DNA of 64,000 nucleotides from Macrotis lagotis (lineage: Eukaryota; Chordata; Mammalia; Peramelemorphia; Peramelidae), in contig NC_133658.1 of assembly GCF_037893015.1 (NCBI RefSeq), positions 255,931,356 to 255,995,355 on the forward strand, read 5' to 3'. The position numbers were made by a program, and so were the translations under genes. This document shows positions 33,610 to 43,769 of the stretch, one piece after another. Each line of letters starts with the position of its first letter. Within the stretch, counting starts at the first letter, position 1. Under the pieces are notes generated by a model, which did not search any database, was not told where the DNA came from, and saw only the letters and a list, made by a program, of their open reading frames with translations.

Positions 33610-34100
33610 AATGTATTAAGCAAAGGAAAGAAATCTAAAGTACTTTGAGAAATCTGAGGAGGGAAAAATGACCATGGTGGTTGTGGTGGTTGTTAGTAGT
33701 GGATGATGGTGGGTAGTGGTGGTTGTGGTGGAGTATCCAATTCTTTGTGACCACACTTGAAGTTAAAGATACTAAAGTGGTTTCCCATTTTCTTCTTCAG
33801 TTCACTTTACAGTTGAGGAAACTAAGACAAAGGGTTAAGTGGCTTGCCCAGGATCACAAAGCTACAAGTTTCTGAGGTCAGATTTGAACTCAGGAAGATG
33901 AGCATTCCCTACTCCAGGCCTAGCATTCTATCTATTGAGCCACCTAACTGCCTAAAATAACATTTGAAGGGGAGAGGGAGATATAGAGAAGAACTTCATG
34001 AAGGAAAAGAAATTTGACCTAGATCCTGAAGAAAAGGAGAATTCTAAGTTATTGAAGGGGAGGAATAATATTATTATTAAGACTGCAAAGATTTTGACTG
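33610..34100 (-). mobile_element. L2-like LINE fragment, antisense, split by a MAR1
   Basis: 33954-34060 ('cttcatgaaggaaaagaaat', 'gatcctgaagaaaaggagaa') resembles antisense L2. The part left of the SINE is less clear. Confidence 0.45.
33676..33953 (-). mobile_element. MAR1-type SINE with degenerate (GGT)n tail
   Basis: 33676-33735 is a GGT/GTT-rich tail, followed by antisense MAR1: 'ccaattctttgtgaccacac', 'gaggaaactaagacaaaggg' and 'gagccacctaactgcct'. Possible target duplication: 'aaaatgaccat' at the left, 'aaaataacat' at the right. Confidence 0.85.
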
Positions 34101-34129
34101 GTGTTGAAGACCAGCATGACTAGAGAATT

Positions 34130-34360
34130 CAATTAGACTTTTCTTCTTGATAGCCTCATTGCCTCTTTCAAGGCTCATCTCCAGTCCTCCTGATCAATAT
34201 CTGACCACTGGACCCAGATGACTCAGGAAGAGAAAGCAAGACTGGTGGCTTAGTACAGCAACCCCTCACTCAAATCCAATTCATGTGCTTGTCATGGCAT
34301 CACCTCCCTGAAGTCATGGTCTTCTTTGAGGATGAAGGACAAACATCATCATCATCAATG
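34130..34360 (-). repeat. Dispersed family A, copy 3, with (ATC)n end
   Basis: 'ctcatctccagtcctcctga', 'caaatccaattcatgtgctt', 'ggcatcacctccctgaagtc' and 'atggtcttctttgaggatga', then (ATC)n at 34345-34357. A microsatellite at this end would fit an RTE-dependent element whose 3' end lies here. Confidence 0.7.
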
Positions 34361-34603
34361 TTCATAAATATTTGTGAGAAAAAAAAGAGGTTTTTTTGCT
34401 ACCATCTCACCCCAAGCCCACAGCACTCCCCCCACCAGGGAAAAATAAAGATAGAAGTCCATTTTTTATGATATAAGCAACCAACTGAAACCTCAGGAGT
34501 CAGCTTACTAGATAAACTAAAACAGCTGTTTCTGCTATTCAGGCATTCAAGGCTTTCCAAGATAGAACGAAACCCAGCTTTTGGGAGTCTCATTTCCAGT
34601 TGC

Positions 34604-34795
34604 AGGAGTATGCTGGAGCCAGTTCAAACTGAGCAGATTGTTAAATTTCAGCATAGGATTCATACTTTCTGAAACTAGCAAATGCTACAAATCAGGGTTT
34701 GATTTATTGTTTTGTTGATTGCCCTAGACTTAAAAAATGATAGAGAAATATTAATGGTGCATATATAAAGTTATATTATCACTAGCTTTGTTTTC
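34604..34795 (+). repeat. Dispersed family B, copy 1
   Basis: 'tgctggagccagttcaaact', 'aatcagggtttgatttattg', 'ttttgttgattgccctagac' and 'gatagagaaatattaatggt'. The same order recurs at 43195-43425 and, inverted, at 49720-49995 and 56885-57105. Confidence 0.7.
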
Positions 34796-35010
34796 TCTCA
34801 TTTTCTTTTTTACTTCTCTACCTCCCTTACTCCTTTCTTTTCTTTCTTTCTTGATTTCATACCCTTCTTTTTCATGGTTTTTATACTTTATTATTTCCTT
34901 CTTAATTCCTCTCCCCATCTCTTTATAGCCTTTTTTCTTTCTCTCATTTTTATTTCTTTTCCTCCTCCCTCATTCTTGTCCTCTTTCTCCTCCTTCCTTT
35001 TCTTTTTACG
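34796..35010. repeat. Pyrimidine-rich low-complexity tract
   Basis: Over 200 bases of mixed TTC, TCC and TTTC words on the plus strand. Confidence 0.85.
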
Positions 35011-35079
35011 TAGTGATCATATGTATATCTAAACATATACACATACAAACATGTTCTCACATATATCTATGTACACATA

Positions 35080-35330
35080 TATATATATTTTTTTTTGATT
35101 CCACTGGCTTCACTTTGCATTACTCCATAGAGCTCTTTCCATATTTCTTTTTTATATTTCACATTTAGCATTTTATGATACTATAATATTCCATTACTTT
35201 AAAATTTATTTAGTCATTTTCTGATTATTCAATATATAGTAATTTATATATTACAAATTGGGTAGCTATTAATATTTTTGTACATGTAAGTCTTTCCCCA
35301 CTTTTCTATAGTATTTTTATTATTAAAATC
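35080..35330 (-). mobile_element. Old L1 LINE 3' region, antisense
   Basis: 'ggcttcactttgcattactc', 'atactataatattccattac' and 'aatttatttagtcattttct' match, in antisense, the block that in the 6607-7352 L1 reads 'ctcactcagcatcagttcat ... aatagtgttccatgacat'. Diverged. Confidence 0.6.
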
Positions 35331-35344
35331 CTAGCCTTGGAATC

Positions 35345-35905
35345 ACTGAATTATCCTCATTTTCTTGATTTCTCTTCTCTCCTGGTTTTTGTGATATCAT
35401 TCTTACCTTACTCTGCTTCCACCTGACTGAACATTCTTCTTCAGTCTCTTTTGAATCTTTATCAAGATTATATCTGTTACTTGTTTAGGTGCCTCTCAAG
35501 GCTCTGTAATGAGCCTTCTTCTTGTCCCCTATATGTTATTTCTTTTTATGAACTCATTAGCCATGATGGATTAAATTGTCATCTGTATGCAGGTGATTCT
35601 CAGATCTACTTATCCAACCCTAACTTCCCTCCCATCCATTAGTCTTGCAATTCCAACTGTTCAATAACTGGATGATCTGTAGATACCTTAAACCTGTATC
35701 TAAATCTGAATTCATTATCTTCCCCCTCCCCCCCAATCCCTTCTCTCTTCCTAAATCTTGTTTATACAAAGTTGTTTCTATGTTGTCTCCCTCATTAGTT
35801 TAGAAGTTCCTTGAATACATAGACTGGTAGATTTTTCCCCTTTTCTTTGTATCTCTAGCATTTAACACAGTAGGTATATAAAAAAATGCTAGTGGACTTG
35901 TCTTG
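35345..35905 (+). mobile_element. L2 LINE, ORF2 remnant joined to 3' end
   Basis: 'tttctcttctctcctggttt', 'gcctctcaaggctctgtaat' and 'catctgtatgcaggtgattc' (reverse-transcriptase region), then after an internal deletion 'aagttccttgaatacataga' and 'agcatttaacacagtaggta' (3' end). Stops throughout. Confidence 0.75.
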
Positions 35906-36690
35906 GGTCAAACAGTATGAACAATTTTGTGACAAGTTCTCACATTACCACTATAATCTCAAAAATATTTGCTCCAGTCTATAAGCCACAGTCTCACAAA
36001 TAATGGACTATTTGTGTACCATTACTAGCACAGGGGTGACCAAAGCTTTGACTTAGGACATCAACATCTGATTTAGGGATGAGTAGCATTCTTTCTTTCC
36101 ATAGAAGTTTCATTGGATGATTCAGGGACAGCAAAGTTCCATCATAAGGAGAAAACATACGCCCAACATAGATGTCAGTGGTCTCTGGTCACCATCTTCC
36201 AAGGGTCATTGTGCTAACAAATCTCTCTCCTGTGGTTTTTTTTCCTTTCCTTTCACTGTATCAGGGTATGATTGTACTTTACTTAGTTGGATTGAATATG
36301 TGTTACTCAAGCTTGGGTGCTAAGTGAGACAACAGTCAATGGCAGCCTACAATCCATGAGATATCCTGGAGTCTTTCTCTTTCTCTCAAAATTCCACTGC
36401 TATCCTCCTCTGCTCAATGGAATTTGTCATTAGATTTCTTAGTTATGGCTTTTCAAGAATCTATTTCCCCAGAATCTCCCCAACAATGGATTTTATCACT
36501 TCTGCTATCTTTATAATTTAAGAGGTAGTGTTAAGGTGGTATCTTAAGATTAGATCAATTACTACTTCTTTTTAATTAGGAAATTAGATTGCCTTTCCAT
36601 GATATTAACAGTTTCTATTCCTCCCTTAGTAAATCATTGGTTGCTGTTCTCTGACCATTGTTACATTGGGAAATATATATTCTAACTTTA
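35906..36690. other. Mostly unique; weak L1 trace at 36455-36600
   Basis: 'cttctgctatctttataatt' and 'ttaaggtggtatcttaagat' weakly recall an antisense L1 ORF2 region. The rest shows no repeat or gene. Confidence 0.35.
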
Positions 36691-36699
36691 AAATTTGTG

Positions 36700-36890
36700 A
36701 AATGTTCCCAACAAGGTCTCATTTAAACTTCACAACAGTTCTGTGCAATAAGTATTGGAGGAATTGTATTATCTCTTCCATTTTACACATGAGGAAATGG
36801 AGATTCAGAGAAGTTAGGTGATTTATTTCCCCCGGAGTCAAACAATAAATATGAATAGTAGAATATGAACTGAATGTAGCCTAATACTCC
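36700..36890 (-). mobile_element. MIR-type SINE, antisense
   Basis: 'ttccattttacacatgagga' and 'gagaagttaggtgatttatt'. Confidence 0.7.
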
Positions 36891-36892
36891 AT

Positions 36893-37215
36893 GTAAGCCT
36901 TTGAAGGCAGAGACTAGTTTATTTTTGTCTTTATAGCCCCTAAAACTTAACCAAAAGTCTAGCCCAAAGCAGGTGATGTATAAATGGTTGTTGTTGCTAT
37001 ACTACTTTCCCTTTTTGATAGCTTAAGACTTCACTAAGACTTTGTGGGACACACTGCGCAGAATTGTTACTTTATGTATACATGCAAATGTGTGGGTGAA
37101 TGTCTTCTCTTCTAAACTGCATTGTAAACCCCTTGAGGTTTTTTATGTCTTTATGTGCTTGTTTCCCCTATAGTGTCTCATATTTCATAAGTATCTGTTG
37201 AGATAGATGTATATG
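36893..37215 (+). mobile_element. Two L2 LINE 3' ends in tandem
   Basis: Piece 1: 'gcctttgaaggcagagacta' with 'agtctagcccaaagcaggtg'. Piece 2 (about 37070): 'attgtaaaccccttgaggtt' with 'tttcataagtatctgttgag'. Confidence 0.6.
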
Positions 37216-37418
37216 GTACTTCCTGGGTCCGGTTTATTGCAAAATAAGAAATAAGAAGAATTCCAGAAAATTTATCCTGAACACTCTGTAATATTGCCTA
37301 AAATTCCACCATTAAAAGTTAATTCCTCATTCTCTTTTTTTAATTAAAAATTCCCAAGAGCTCAAATAAACTAAATCTATCTAAAGTTCTTAGTATGTTC
37401 TAGAGCATCCCATACATA

Positions 37419-37419
<1 letters not shown>

Positions 37420-37477
<58 letters not shown>

Positions 37478-37500
37478 CATATATACATATATATATGTAT
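37420..37500. repeat. (TA)n microsatellite within an L2 3' end
   Basis: About 80 bases of TA/CATA/GTATA flanked by 'cccatacatag' and 'aataaatgtttgttgatctg'. The repeat has apparently expanded inside an L2 terminus. Confidence 0.85.
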
Positions 37501-37524
37501 AATAAATGTTTGTTGATCTGTAGT

Positions 37525-37690
37525 AAGAAGATCATTTCAAATGCAAGTTCTGATGCTAGCTATGTTATCCAACCATCTGCTAATTACTTAAACTCTCAAA
37601 GCCTCAGTTTCCTTTCTTGTAAAATGATGTTGGACTAATTCATCTCTTAGATATCTTTCAGCTCTATCAACCTGAGGTTCTCATTCCATT
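37525..37690 (+). mobile_element. MIR SINE with marsupial 3' module
   Basis: 'aaagcctcagtttcctttct', 'atgatgttggactaattcat' and 'ctttcagctctatcaacctg'. Confidence 0.75.
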
Positions 37691-38420
37691 ATGATATATT
37701 GAGTTGATTTGTTCATCCTAGTCCCATGAATGTGGTTGTATCTGCCTTCTTTCTAACATCCAGGCCAAACAATCACATAGATTTACTTATGAATTAGGGA
37801 CCAAATTCCAAGACACTGTGATGATTTTAAATTATGTATATTTGGCAACAGACCCAGTGTTTGCTTTTATATAGTGGGAAAGTGTTTATAAATAGGAACA
37901 ATAGACTTCCAGCATTAACTAAACACTACAGCTGCTGTTTAGCCACTTGAGGGGAAACAATTTTCTGACAACAAATAGCAATGGTCAAGAAAGCTATGAA
38001 ACTTAGGCCAATCACCACAGAAAATAACTTCTTAGTTGCTTAGCTACCAACCACAAGAGGAGTTCAATTAGGAAAAGACAACAAGCTTAACTAAATATCC
38101 TGGATTTGGAAGGAAAAAGTTAAAAGCTGTCAGGTGGGTCTCTTGGAGTGATTGACAAACTGGGCTTCCCACAGCATGAAATTTGGCTTTGATACAGTGA
38201 GTGACTGACAGGTTGATGTCATCTGAAGAAGTGGTTTGTAAGTTGGAGAGGCTATTTTGCAAGGAAGAGATTGACAGATTACTGAAATTGTCCCATAGAT
38301 GGAAGTAACCAAATAAAGATTTGTTTTGACAAGCCTTTTTATTTTAATACTCTTTATTGTGTATACAGAGAAGAGTGAGAAGGACCCTCCAAAGTGTAAA
38401 TTGAGTTATCAAACCAGTGT
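37691..38420. other. Unique sequence
   Basis: No repeat or gene recognised. Confidence 0.4.
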
Positions 38421-38424
38421 CTAC

Positions 38425-38545
38425 ATGATTGAGGTAGTATTGTGTAGAAACAGCACTAGACTTAGAGTCAAGGGACTTTGTTTTCCTTACAATTTCTGCT
38501 CTGCCACAAACTACCTCTCATCTTGGACAAACTCCTCTCTGGAAC
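38425..38545 (+). mobile_element. MIR SINE (5' part)
   Basis: 'cagcactagacttagagtca' and 'ttctgctctgccacaaacta'. The 3' end passes into the degenerate minisatellite. Confidence 0.7.
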
Positions 38546-38860
38546 AGTTTTAGATAAGATCATCTCTAAAGTTTCTTCATTATGGTCAAAGTTCTCTTCT
38601 TGCTTTGGCATTTTGACTTCTGAAGTTTCTTCCAGTTCTGATATTCTATGCTCTATGGTCTCTCTCAGCTTTATGGTTTATATTCTACTTTCTAAGATCC
38701 CTTCCAGAGTTGACAGAGTCTTTTCAAAATCTATTACCTTGTATTTTGTGTTCCAAGTTAGCTTCCATGTTCTATGTTCAAAGTATCTTTCTAGCTCTAG
38801 CATTCTATATTTGAAAGCTCCTTCCTGTTCAGTTCTAAAATTCTAATTCTCTTCAATTTT
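38546..38860. repeat. Degenerate minisatellite grown from a MIR 3' end
   Basis: About nine diverged units of roughly 30-35 bases. Each carries a version of 'tctaaagtttcttcc' followed by 'agctctgacattctatg': for example 'ctgaagtttcttccagttct', 'ctaagatcccttccagagtt' and 'ctagctctagcattctatat'. The unit equals the 3' module of the marsupial MIRs at 21.8, 26.7 and 37.6 kb. A 122-codon open frame (38478-38846) is a translation of these repeats. Confidence 0.7.
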
Positions 38861-38943
38861 TCATCAAATAAAAATTTTTAAAAAATCATACAATTACTCT
38901 CAACTCCCTGCCATGTTCCTTAGCCCTCTCTTTCTCAGGCCCC

Positions 38944-39072
38944 CATCTCTCTTTTCTCTTTCTCTTTCTCTTTTTCTTTCTCTTTCTCTCTGTCTCTGTC
39001 TCTGTGTCTCTGTCTCTCTCTGTTTCTCCAATTCTGTCTCTGTCTCTCTCACTCTCACTCTCTCTCTCACAC
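38944..39072. repeat. (TC)n-rich low-complexity tract
   Basis: CTCTTT, then CTCTGT words for about 130 bases. The two Arg/Glu/Asp-rich minus-strand frames are artefacts of it. Confidence 0.9.
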
Positions 39073-39324
39073 ATATGTGAAAATTCACACATGAACTACC
39101 TGCTCTATTCAGTGACAGAGAGGAGAATGAAAAGTCAGCACTAGAAGTTCTTTGTTGTTCCTATTAATCTTCCTACTCTTTACCCAGAATTGCTTTTTTG
39201 ATTCTATTGACTGAGTTATGTCTTTGTCCCCTCCCTACTCACTGCCATCTTATTTTGCATGGGCGCTGAGTGGAAATGATCCAACTTGTACCCAACAACA
39301 ATCCTCTCTATCAGATGCCCAGCA

Positions 39325-39850
39325 AGTATTGTTATTGTTGTTCAGTCATGCAGTCATGTCCAACTCTTTGTGACCCCATGAGATGCCTTTCTCCCCTCCA
39401 CTAGTTCCTGAAGTCTCTCCAAGTTCTTGTTCATTGTTTCCATGACACTATCTATCCATCTCCTCATTTATCATCCCCCATTCCTTTTGCCTTCAATTTT
39501 CCCAACATCAGAGTTTTTCCAATGAGGTCTGTCTTCTCATTTTGTGGTCAAAGTATTCAGGCTTCAGTATTTGACCTTCCAGTAAATAGTCTGAATTAAT
39601 TTAAGTACTGAGTGATTTTATCTCCTTGCTGTCCCAACCTCAGACTCTTCTTCAGAATCTGAAAGGATCAATTCTGCTGTCCTTATAGTTCAACTCATTT
39701 AGCCACATACTGCTACTGGAAAAACTATAACTTTGAGTATATGGACCTTTGTCAGCAAAGTGATATTTGCTGTCCAGATTTGCCATAACTTTCCTCCCAA
39801 GGAGCAAATTTATTTTAATTTCATGACTGCAGTGATCTTTGAGGCCAAAT
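39325..39850 (-). pseudogene. RTE/BovB-type LINE ORF2 3' remnant
   Basis: Plus-strand words match the complement of BovB: 'tgtccaactctttgtgaccc', 'ccttttgccttcaattttcc', 'tatctccttgctgtcc', 'actggaaaaactataacttt' and 'tttaatttcatgactgcagt'. Translated on the minus strand, pieces such as 'TSLEKL' and 'KVIVFPVAV' fit the C-terminal part of RTE ORF2p (endonuclease/reverse transcriptase). Stops and frameshifts abound. The left end (39325-39380) equals a MAR1 SINE 3' end, with a 'gttattgttgtt' tail. Confidence 0.8.
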
Positions 39851-39959
39851 TTAGCATTAATCTACTTGAAATCCTTTATTGAAAGGGAAGGCCAGTATTT
39901 CCAAAGAAGCTCATTCCTTGTGGATGTATATTATAGTTCTAGAAAGTCATTTTTTTCAT

Positions 39960-40645
39960 TTTTTTTTTTACATCAAGCTTTCTGCCATTTTCATTCTTGG
40001 TTCTCAGTTCTGCACTCTTCAGTCAATTAGAGTATGTCTAATCCCCCTTCCACATGGTGGTCCTACATATATTTGAACTTAGCAAAACTGTCCTCTATAA
40101 GGCTTCTCAACTTCATATTAATCTTGTCCTTTTCAATGAAATGAACAGTTTCAGAGGAAACTGGGAAGATCTGTATAAATGAATGCAGAGTGAAGTGAGC
40201 ACAACCAGGAGAACAAATACAATAACAACAACATTTCAAAGAAAAACAACTTTGAAAGACTTTATAACTCTGGTCAATGGAATAACAAGCCACCATTCCA
40301 GAGGAACAAGAATAAAGTAGACTCCTTCCTTCCTGCTAAAGAGGTGAAGGATATAAAATATAGAATGAGGACATGGTTAATGGGAGAATTTGCCTAGTTG
40401 GACAATGCAGATTTGATATGAGGGTTTTTGATTATTTTTTTTGTTTGTTCATTGAGAGATGGGGTATGAGAGAAATAAAAAGGAAAAAAATAAATGCTTA
40501 TAAATTTTTTAAAAAATAAATAACATGCTCATTTTTTTCAAATAGTTTTCATATCCAATCCCCTTTTCAATCCTGATTGTTCTGCTCAGGTTGTACTCTT
40601 GTTTGTCATTATATTTTCTAAAATGTAACACCCAAAAGTTATATA
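39960..40645 (-). mobile_element. CR1/L3-type LINE, antisense, split by an L1
   Basis: 39965-40080 ('aatcccccttccacatggtg', 'catatatttgaactta') and, after an L1 insertion, 40535-40640 ('ttttctaaaatgtaacaccc') keep CR1/L3 order. The hAT at 40647 also interrupts it; the end beyond 40829 is uncertain. Confidence 0.6.
40130..40530 (+). mobile_element. L1 LINE 3' end
   Basis: 'gaatgcagagtgaagtgagc' and 'acaaccaggagaacaaatac' correspond in sense to the block seen in antisense at 7010-7060. The element ends in an A-rich tail at about 40480-40525. Confidence 0.75.
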
Positions 40646-40646
40646 G

Positions 40647-40828
40647 CAGAGGTTTATAATCTTTTTTGCATCCCAGATCTCTTGGGGATGTCTGGTGACG
40701 CCTCCTCTGAGAATATTGTTTTTAAATGGTTAAGACAAAACACATAGAATGACAAAGGGAACCAATTATGTTGAAATGCAGTTATAATTTTTTTTTTAGG
40801 TTTGTGGACACCAAATAAAGAATTCCTA
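40647..40828. mobile_element. hAT-type DNA transposon with 8-bp target duplication
   Basis: 'cagaggtttataatcttttt', 'gatgtctggtgacgcctcct', 'tgagaatattgtttttaaat', 'accaattatgttgaaatgca'. Same family as the split element at 16255-17320, in opposite orientation. An 8-bp direct repeat with one mismatch, 'ttatatag' (40639-40646) and 'ttatagag' (40829-40836), is the length hAT transposases make. No transposase is encoded. Confidence 0.8.
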
Positions 40829-40836
40829 TTATAGAG

Positions 40837-41210
40837 TTATCCTTCCATTTTTAGCTCCCAATATGTTTTGCAGAGATTTTTTTATTTAACTTTGTGAAAA
40901 CAATTTGCAAAGTTTGATAGATTAGAATGTTTCCAGGTACTTTTTACTATTTTGTCAATCTGAAGATTACCGTGTATTTAATTGAAACATTCCTTTTAAT
41001 GACCTGGAGGAATCCAGTTGGCCTGATCCCCATGTATGTTCCATAAGTCATTCTTCCAAAGAAGAAAGTTTTATAGCTTGTTTCCCAAACTTCACTGTGA
41101 AAATTATATTACTATTGCTCAGGTCCCTGAGCCAGATATTTCTAACTGTTTTTAGTTTGTACATAGAGCCCCAAATCCTTGTTCTATTGAGGTGCTGTTA
41201 AATTCAGTGA
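40837..41210. other. Possible CR1 continuation, then unique sequence
   Basis: The first 150 bases may be the CR1/L3 host of the insertions. The rest shows nothing. Confidence 0.35.
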
Positions 41211-41214
41211 AAGG

Positions 41215-41335
41215 AAGTATGGAAAATAGAAAGCAAGAGCTGGACTCAGAAGGAACAGGTTTAGAGATCTGATTTCAATACCCCCCAAATAAATAACCTT
41301 GGTCAAGTCATTTAAATACTTCAAGCCTCAGGCAC
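41215..41335 (+). mobile_element. MIR SINE (5' part)
   Basis: 'agagctggactcagaaggaa' and 'cttggtcaagtcatttaaat'. Confidence 0.65.
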
Positions 41336-41374
41336 ATACAACAAAAGGAAAGGGGAAAGGAAAGACTTTCTATA

Positions 41375-41610
41375 ATGCCTACTTAGTAACAGATACAGTT
41401 TTACAAATATTATTTCATTTAATCCTCACAACTCTGAGAGCTAGGTGTTAATTATTATTCTTTTTCATACTTGAGGAAACTGAGGCAAGCAAAGGTTAAG
41501 TGCCTTGGCCAAAATATTACAGTTCATGTCTGAGGCAAAGATTCAGAATCAGATCTTCCTGAACCCCAGGGTCTAGGGCTCTCCCCACGGCATCTGTGGC
41601 TGCTTCCATA
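41375..41610 (-). mobile_element. MIR-type SINE, antisense
   Basis: 'atttcatttaatcctcacaa', 'acttgaggaaactgaggcaa', 'ggttaagtgccttggccaaa' and 'agatcttcctgaaccccagg'. Confidence 0.85.
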
Positions 41611-41619
41611 CTCTATGAT

Positions 41620-41945
41620 AGAGATTCACAGGCACAGAATTTCATGCTTGAAGGGACCTCAAATATCATAGCTTTCATTGAAATTATTTGAATTGAGAAC
41701 TGGGCAAAAAAAACAGCTTTCTTAAAGGAAAAAAAGGAGTAGCAGTAGAACCAGGGTTGGAGCCTGGTCCCCTAAACCTGCTCTGACTACATACATTATA
41801 GGGTTAATTTGAAGATCAGATATGAGCTAAAGAATGTAAAACACTACTGTGCTGTTTGAATGTAATGTAGTATTCTAAAATGTAAAACAGTGCATTGTAA
41901 AGTGCTAGATAAGTACAAAGTAGTATTAGTATTATTTTGGGATAC
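41620..41945. mobile_element. MIR3-like (minus) followed by MIR 3' half (plus)
   Basis: 41625-41790: 'gcttgaagggacctcaaata' (antisense). 41795-41945: 'tatagggttaatttgaagat', 'ggtta' and 'aatgtaaaacactactgtgc' (sense MIR 3' half). Confidence 0.55.
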
Positions 41946-41999
41946 TTTTTAAATCAAATTGTAATTTTAGGTTCTGTTTATAAATGCAAGATGTTTTTG

Positions 42000-42400
42000 G
42001 ACTATACCCTGGATTTCTTCTGCATTGTGGAACCCTTAATGGGGAAACTGGCTCCATTGATGATGCAGATTGGTACTGGCTTCTATTGCTGTTTAGGACC
42101 TTGAAAAATTATTAAATGGTTTGTCCAGGTCATGAAGCCAGTATGTGCTAGAAGCAGGTCTTTGGGTTTCTTTTTTGTTTTTGCAAGGCAATGGGGTTAA
42201 GTGGCTTGCCCAAGGTCACACAACTGGTAATTATTAAGTGTCTGAGGCTAGATTTGAACTCAGGTACTCCTGACTCCAGGGCCGGTGCTCTATCCACTGT
42301 GCCACCTAGTCACCTCCTGCACCACCTAGAAGCAGGTCTTGACCCCAGGTTTTCCTGACTCTGAAGTTCCCTACCTGATCCACTAAAGTCACACTACTGC
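42000..42400 (-). mobile_element. MIR-related SINE, antisense, split by a SINE
   Basis: Left part 'gatgatgcagattggtactg' and 'gtttgtccaggtcatgaagc', right part 'cttgaccccaggttttcctg'. Confidence 0.6.
42163..42325 (-). mobile_element. WSINE1/SINE1_MD-type SINE with perfect 15-bp duplication
   Basis: Antisense SINE: 'gcaaggcaatggggttaagt', 'taattattaagtgtctgagg' and 'gtgctctatccactgtgcca'. Flanked by 'ctagaagcaggtctt' at 42148-42162 and 42326-42340, identical. The perfect duplication marks it as one of the younger insertions here. Confidence 0.95.
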
Positions 42401-43190
42401 CTTTCTTCAATACTAACTAATGAATTAAAATCAAAGAATTCAACTTAAGAAAGTTCAAACTAGAGAGCAGAATGTATGGATTGGAAGTTCAGAAGAGGGA
42501 GATGTGACCTGTAGTGATCAGGAAAGATGAATGAAGAAGGGGGCACTGGTGTTAGCTTGGGAAAATGGCTCTGCTTTGAGAAGAGAGCAGGGGGAATTGG
42601 GGGAAAGAAAAGGCAAATGGACATCAAAGCCTACCTTATGCAGATGTCCAGTTTCAGCTGTATTTTCCTTGCCAGAGGGGTTGCAGCCTAGAATAAGCCT
42701 ACTGCTTCACCAGGATCCCAAGGACCACTCCCAAACCAGATGTCCTTATTGTTATTTTAGTATTACATTCTTCTCCCTAATCACTCTTATGGGCCTTCCT
42801 TTGTGGCCTGGATATCTTTCCTCTGAAGCTTGCATTAGTCTTCTTGGTATCATTGTTTTCTCAAAATCACCATCTCCTCCCAATTTCTTTCTTCTTTGTC
42901 AGTGTTGGCATTCTGAGACACACCTGTTACTGGAAAGGGGGCGGGAGAGAAAAAGAATGCTTTAGCTAAAACTGGGGCTCTGGACCCACCCAGTGTGTCA
43001 GAGGACAAGAGGGCATGCTCATCAGAACATTCACCTTTCTATCAAAAGGCTTCTGACCACAAGTTCAGGTCTTTGTCTCTTGAGTCACAATAAACAACAG
43101 CAATAGTAATAATAATGCACATTTATCAAGTACTGTATAGTTTACATGAAAGGAGAGTGGTATATAGACAGAGATCTGACCTTAGAGTAA
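42401..43190. other. No gene identified; longest open frame of the window
   Basis: A 144-codon frame runs 42531-42965 (plus). Its translation is rich in Leu, Ser and Pro with no domain I recognise, no splice or promoter context, and no homology to a transposon. A MIR start (antisense) may lie at 43095-43160. Confidence 0.35.
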
Positions 43191-43194
43191 GGAT

Positions 43195-43425
43195 GTGCCA
43201 GAACCAGCTCATACTGAATTGAGAGACATTGTTAAAATGAAAATTTACACCTCAGAAAATGGTCTTGATTTCTTTTGTTAATTGACTACATTTATGAAAG
43301 CAATAGAGAAAATGTTAATAATGCAAGTTAATAATGCACACTAAACTTCACATTGTGTTATGTGTACTTTTTTTTTACAAAGAGTTATTTGTTAAACATT
43401 TACTAGTACACCATATAGCTGAGAA
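43195..43425 (+). repeat. Dispersed family B, copy 2
   Basis: 'ccagctcatactgaattgag', 'cttgatttcttttgttaatt', 'gcaatagagaaaatgttaat' and 'tttgttaaacatttactagt'. This copy extends further at the right end than copy 1. Confidence 0.7.
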
Positions 43426-43429
43426 AATC

Positions 43430-43580
43430 TGGGTTCAAGTCCATCTCTGATACATATTGGCAATGTAACCGATGTAACTGAGGTTTTCTATGAAGTTCTA
43501 TAAGATACCAAAGCTGCCAATCTGTATTGGAAGCAAAAGTTCCTCCTTGGAAGCTCCCTATACAATGAAATAACATGACC
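43430..43580 (+). mobile_element. MIR-related SINE
   Basis: 'tctgggttcaagtccatctc' and 'aagctgccaatctgtattgg', the latter shared in antisense with 42050-42085. Confidence 0.55.
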
Positions 43581-43584
43581 ATTC

Positions 43585-43765
43585 CCTTTTTCTTTATGGT
43601 TTACAACCTTGCTAGGTAGACAGTACAAGAATTTATTATCCACCTGTTACAGATGAGAAAATCAAGAGGTTCATTGAATTGCAAAGATCACTCAGTTTGA
43701 AAACTGAGACTCAAACTCAGATCTTCTGATTCTATATTCAGTGTTTTTCCCCATTACATCATTAA
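43585..43765 (-). mobile_element. MIR-type SINE, antisense
   Basis: 'cctgttacagatgagaaaat' and 'ctgagactcaaactcagatc'. Confidence 0.7.
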
Positions 43766-43769
43766 AATA

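Noticed and set aside
38478..38846. 122-codon open frame, plus
   Set aside because: It is a translation of the degenerate MIR-derived minisatellite; its Ser/Leu repeats follow the DNA repeat unit.
38886..39092. Arg/Glu/Asp-rich frames, minus strand
   Set aside because: Translations of the (TC)n tract.
42531..42965. Longest open frame of the window (144 codons, plus)
   Set aside because: The translation has no motif I recognise, and no splice, promoter or polyadenylation context. A frame of this length is expected by chance in 64 kb read in six frames.
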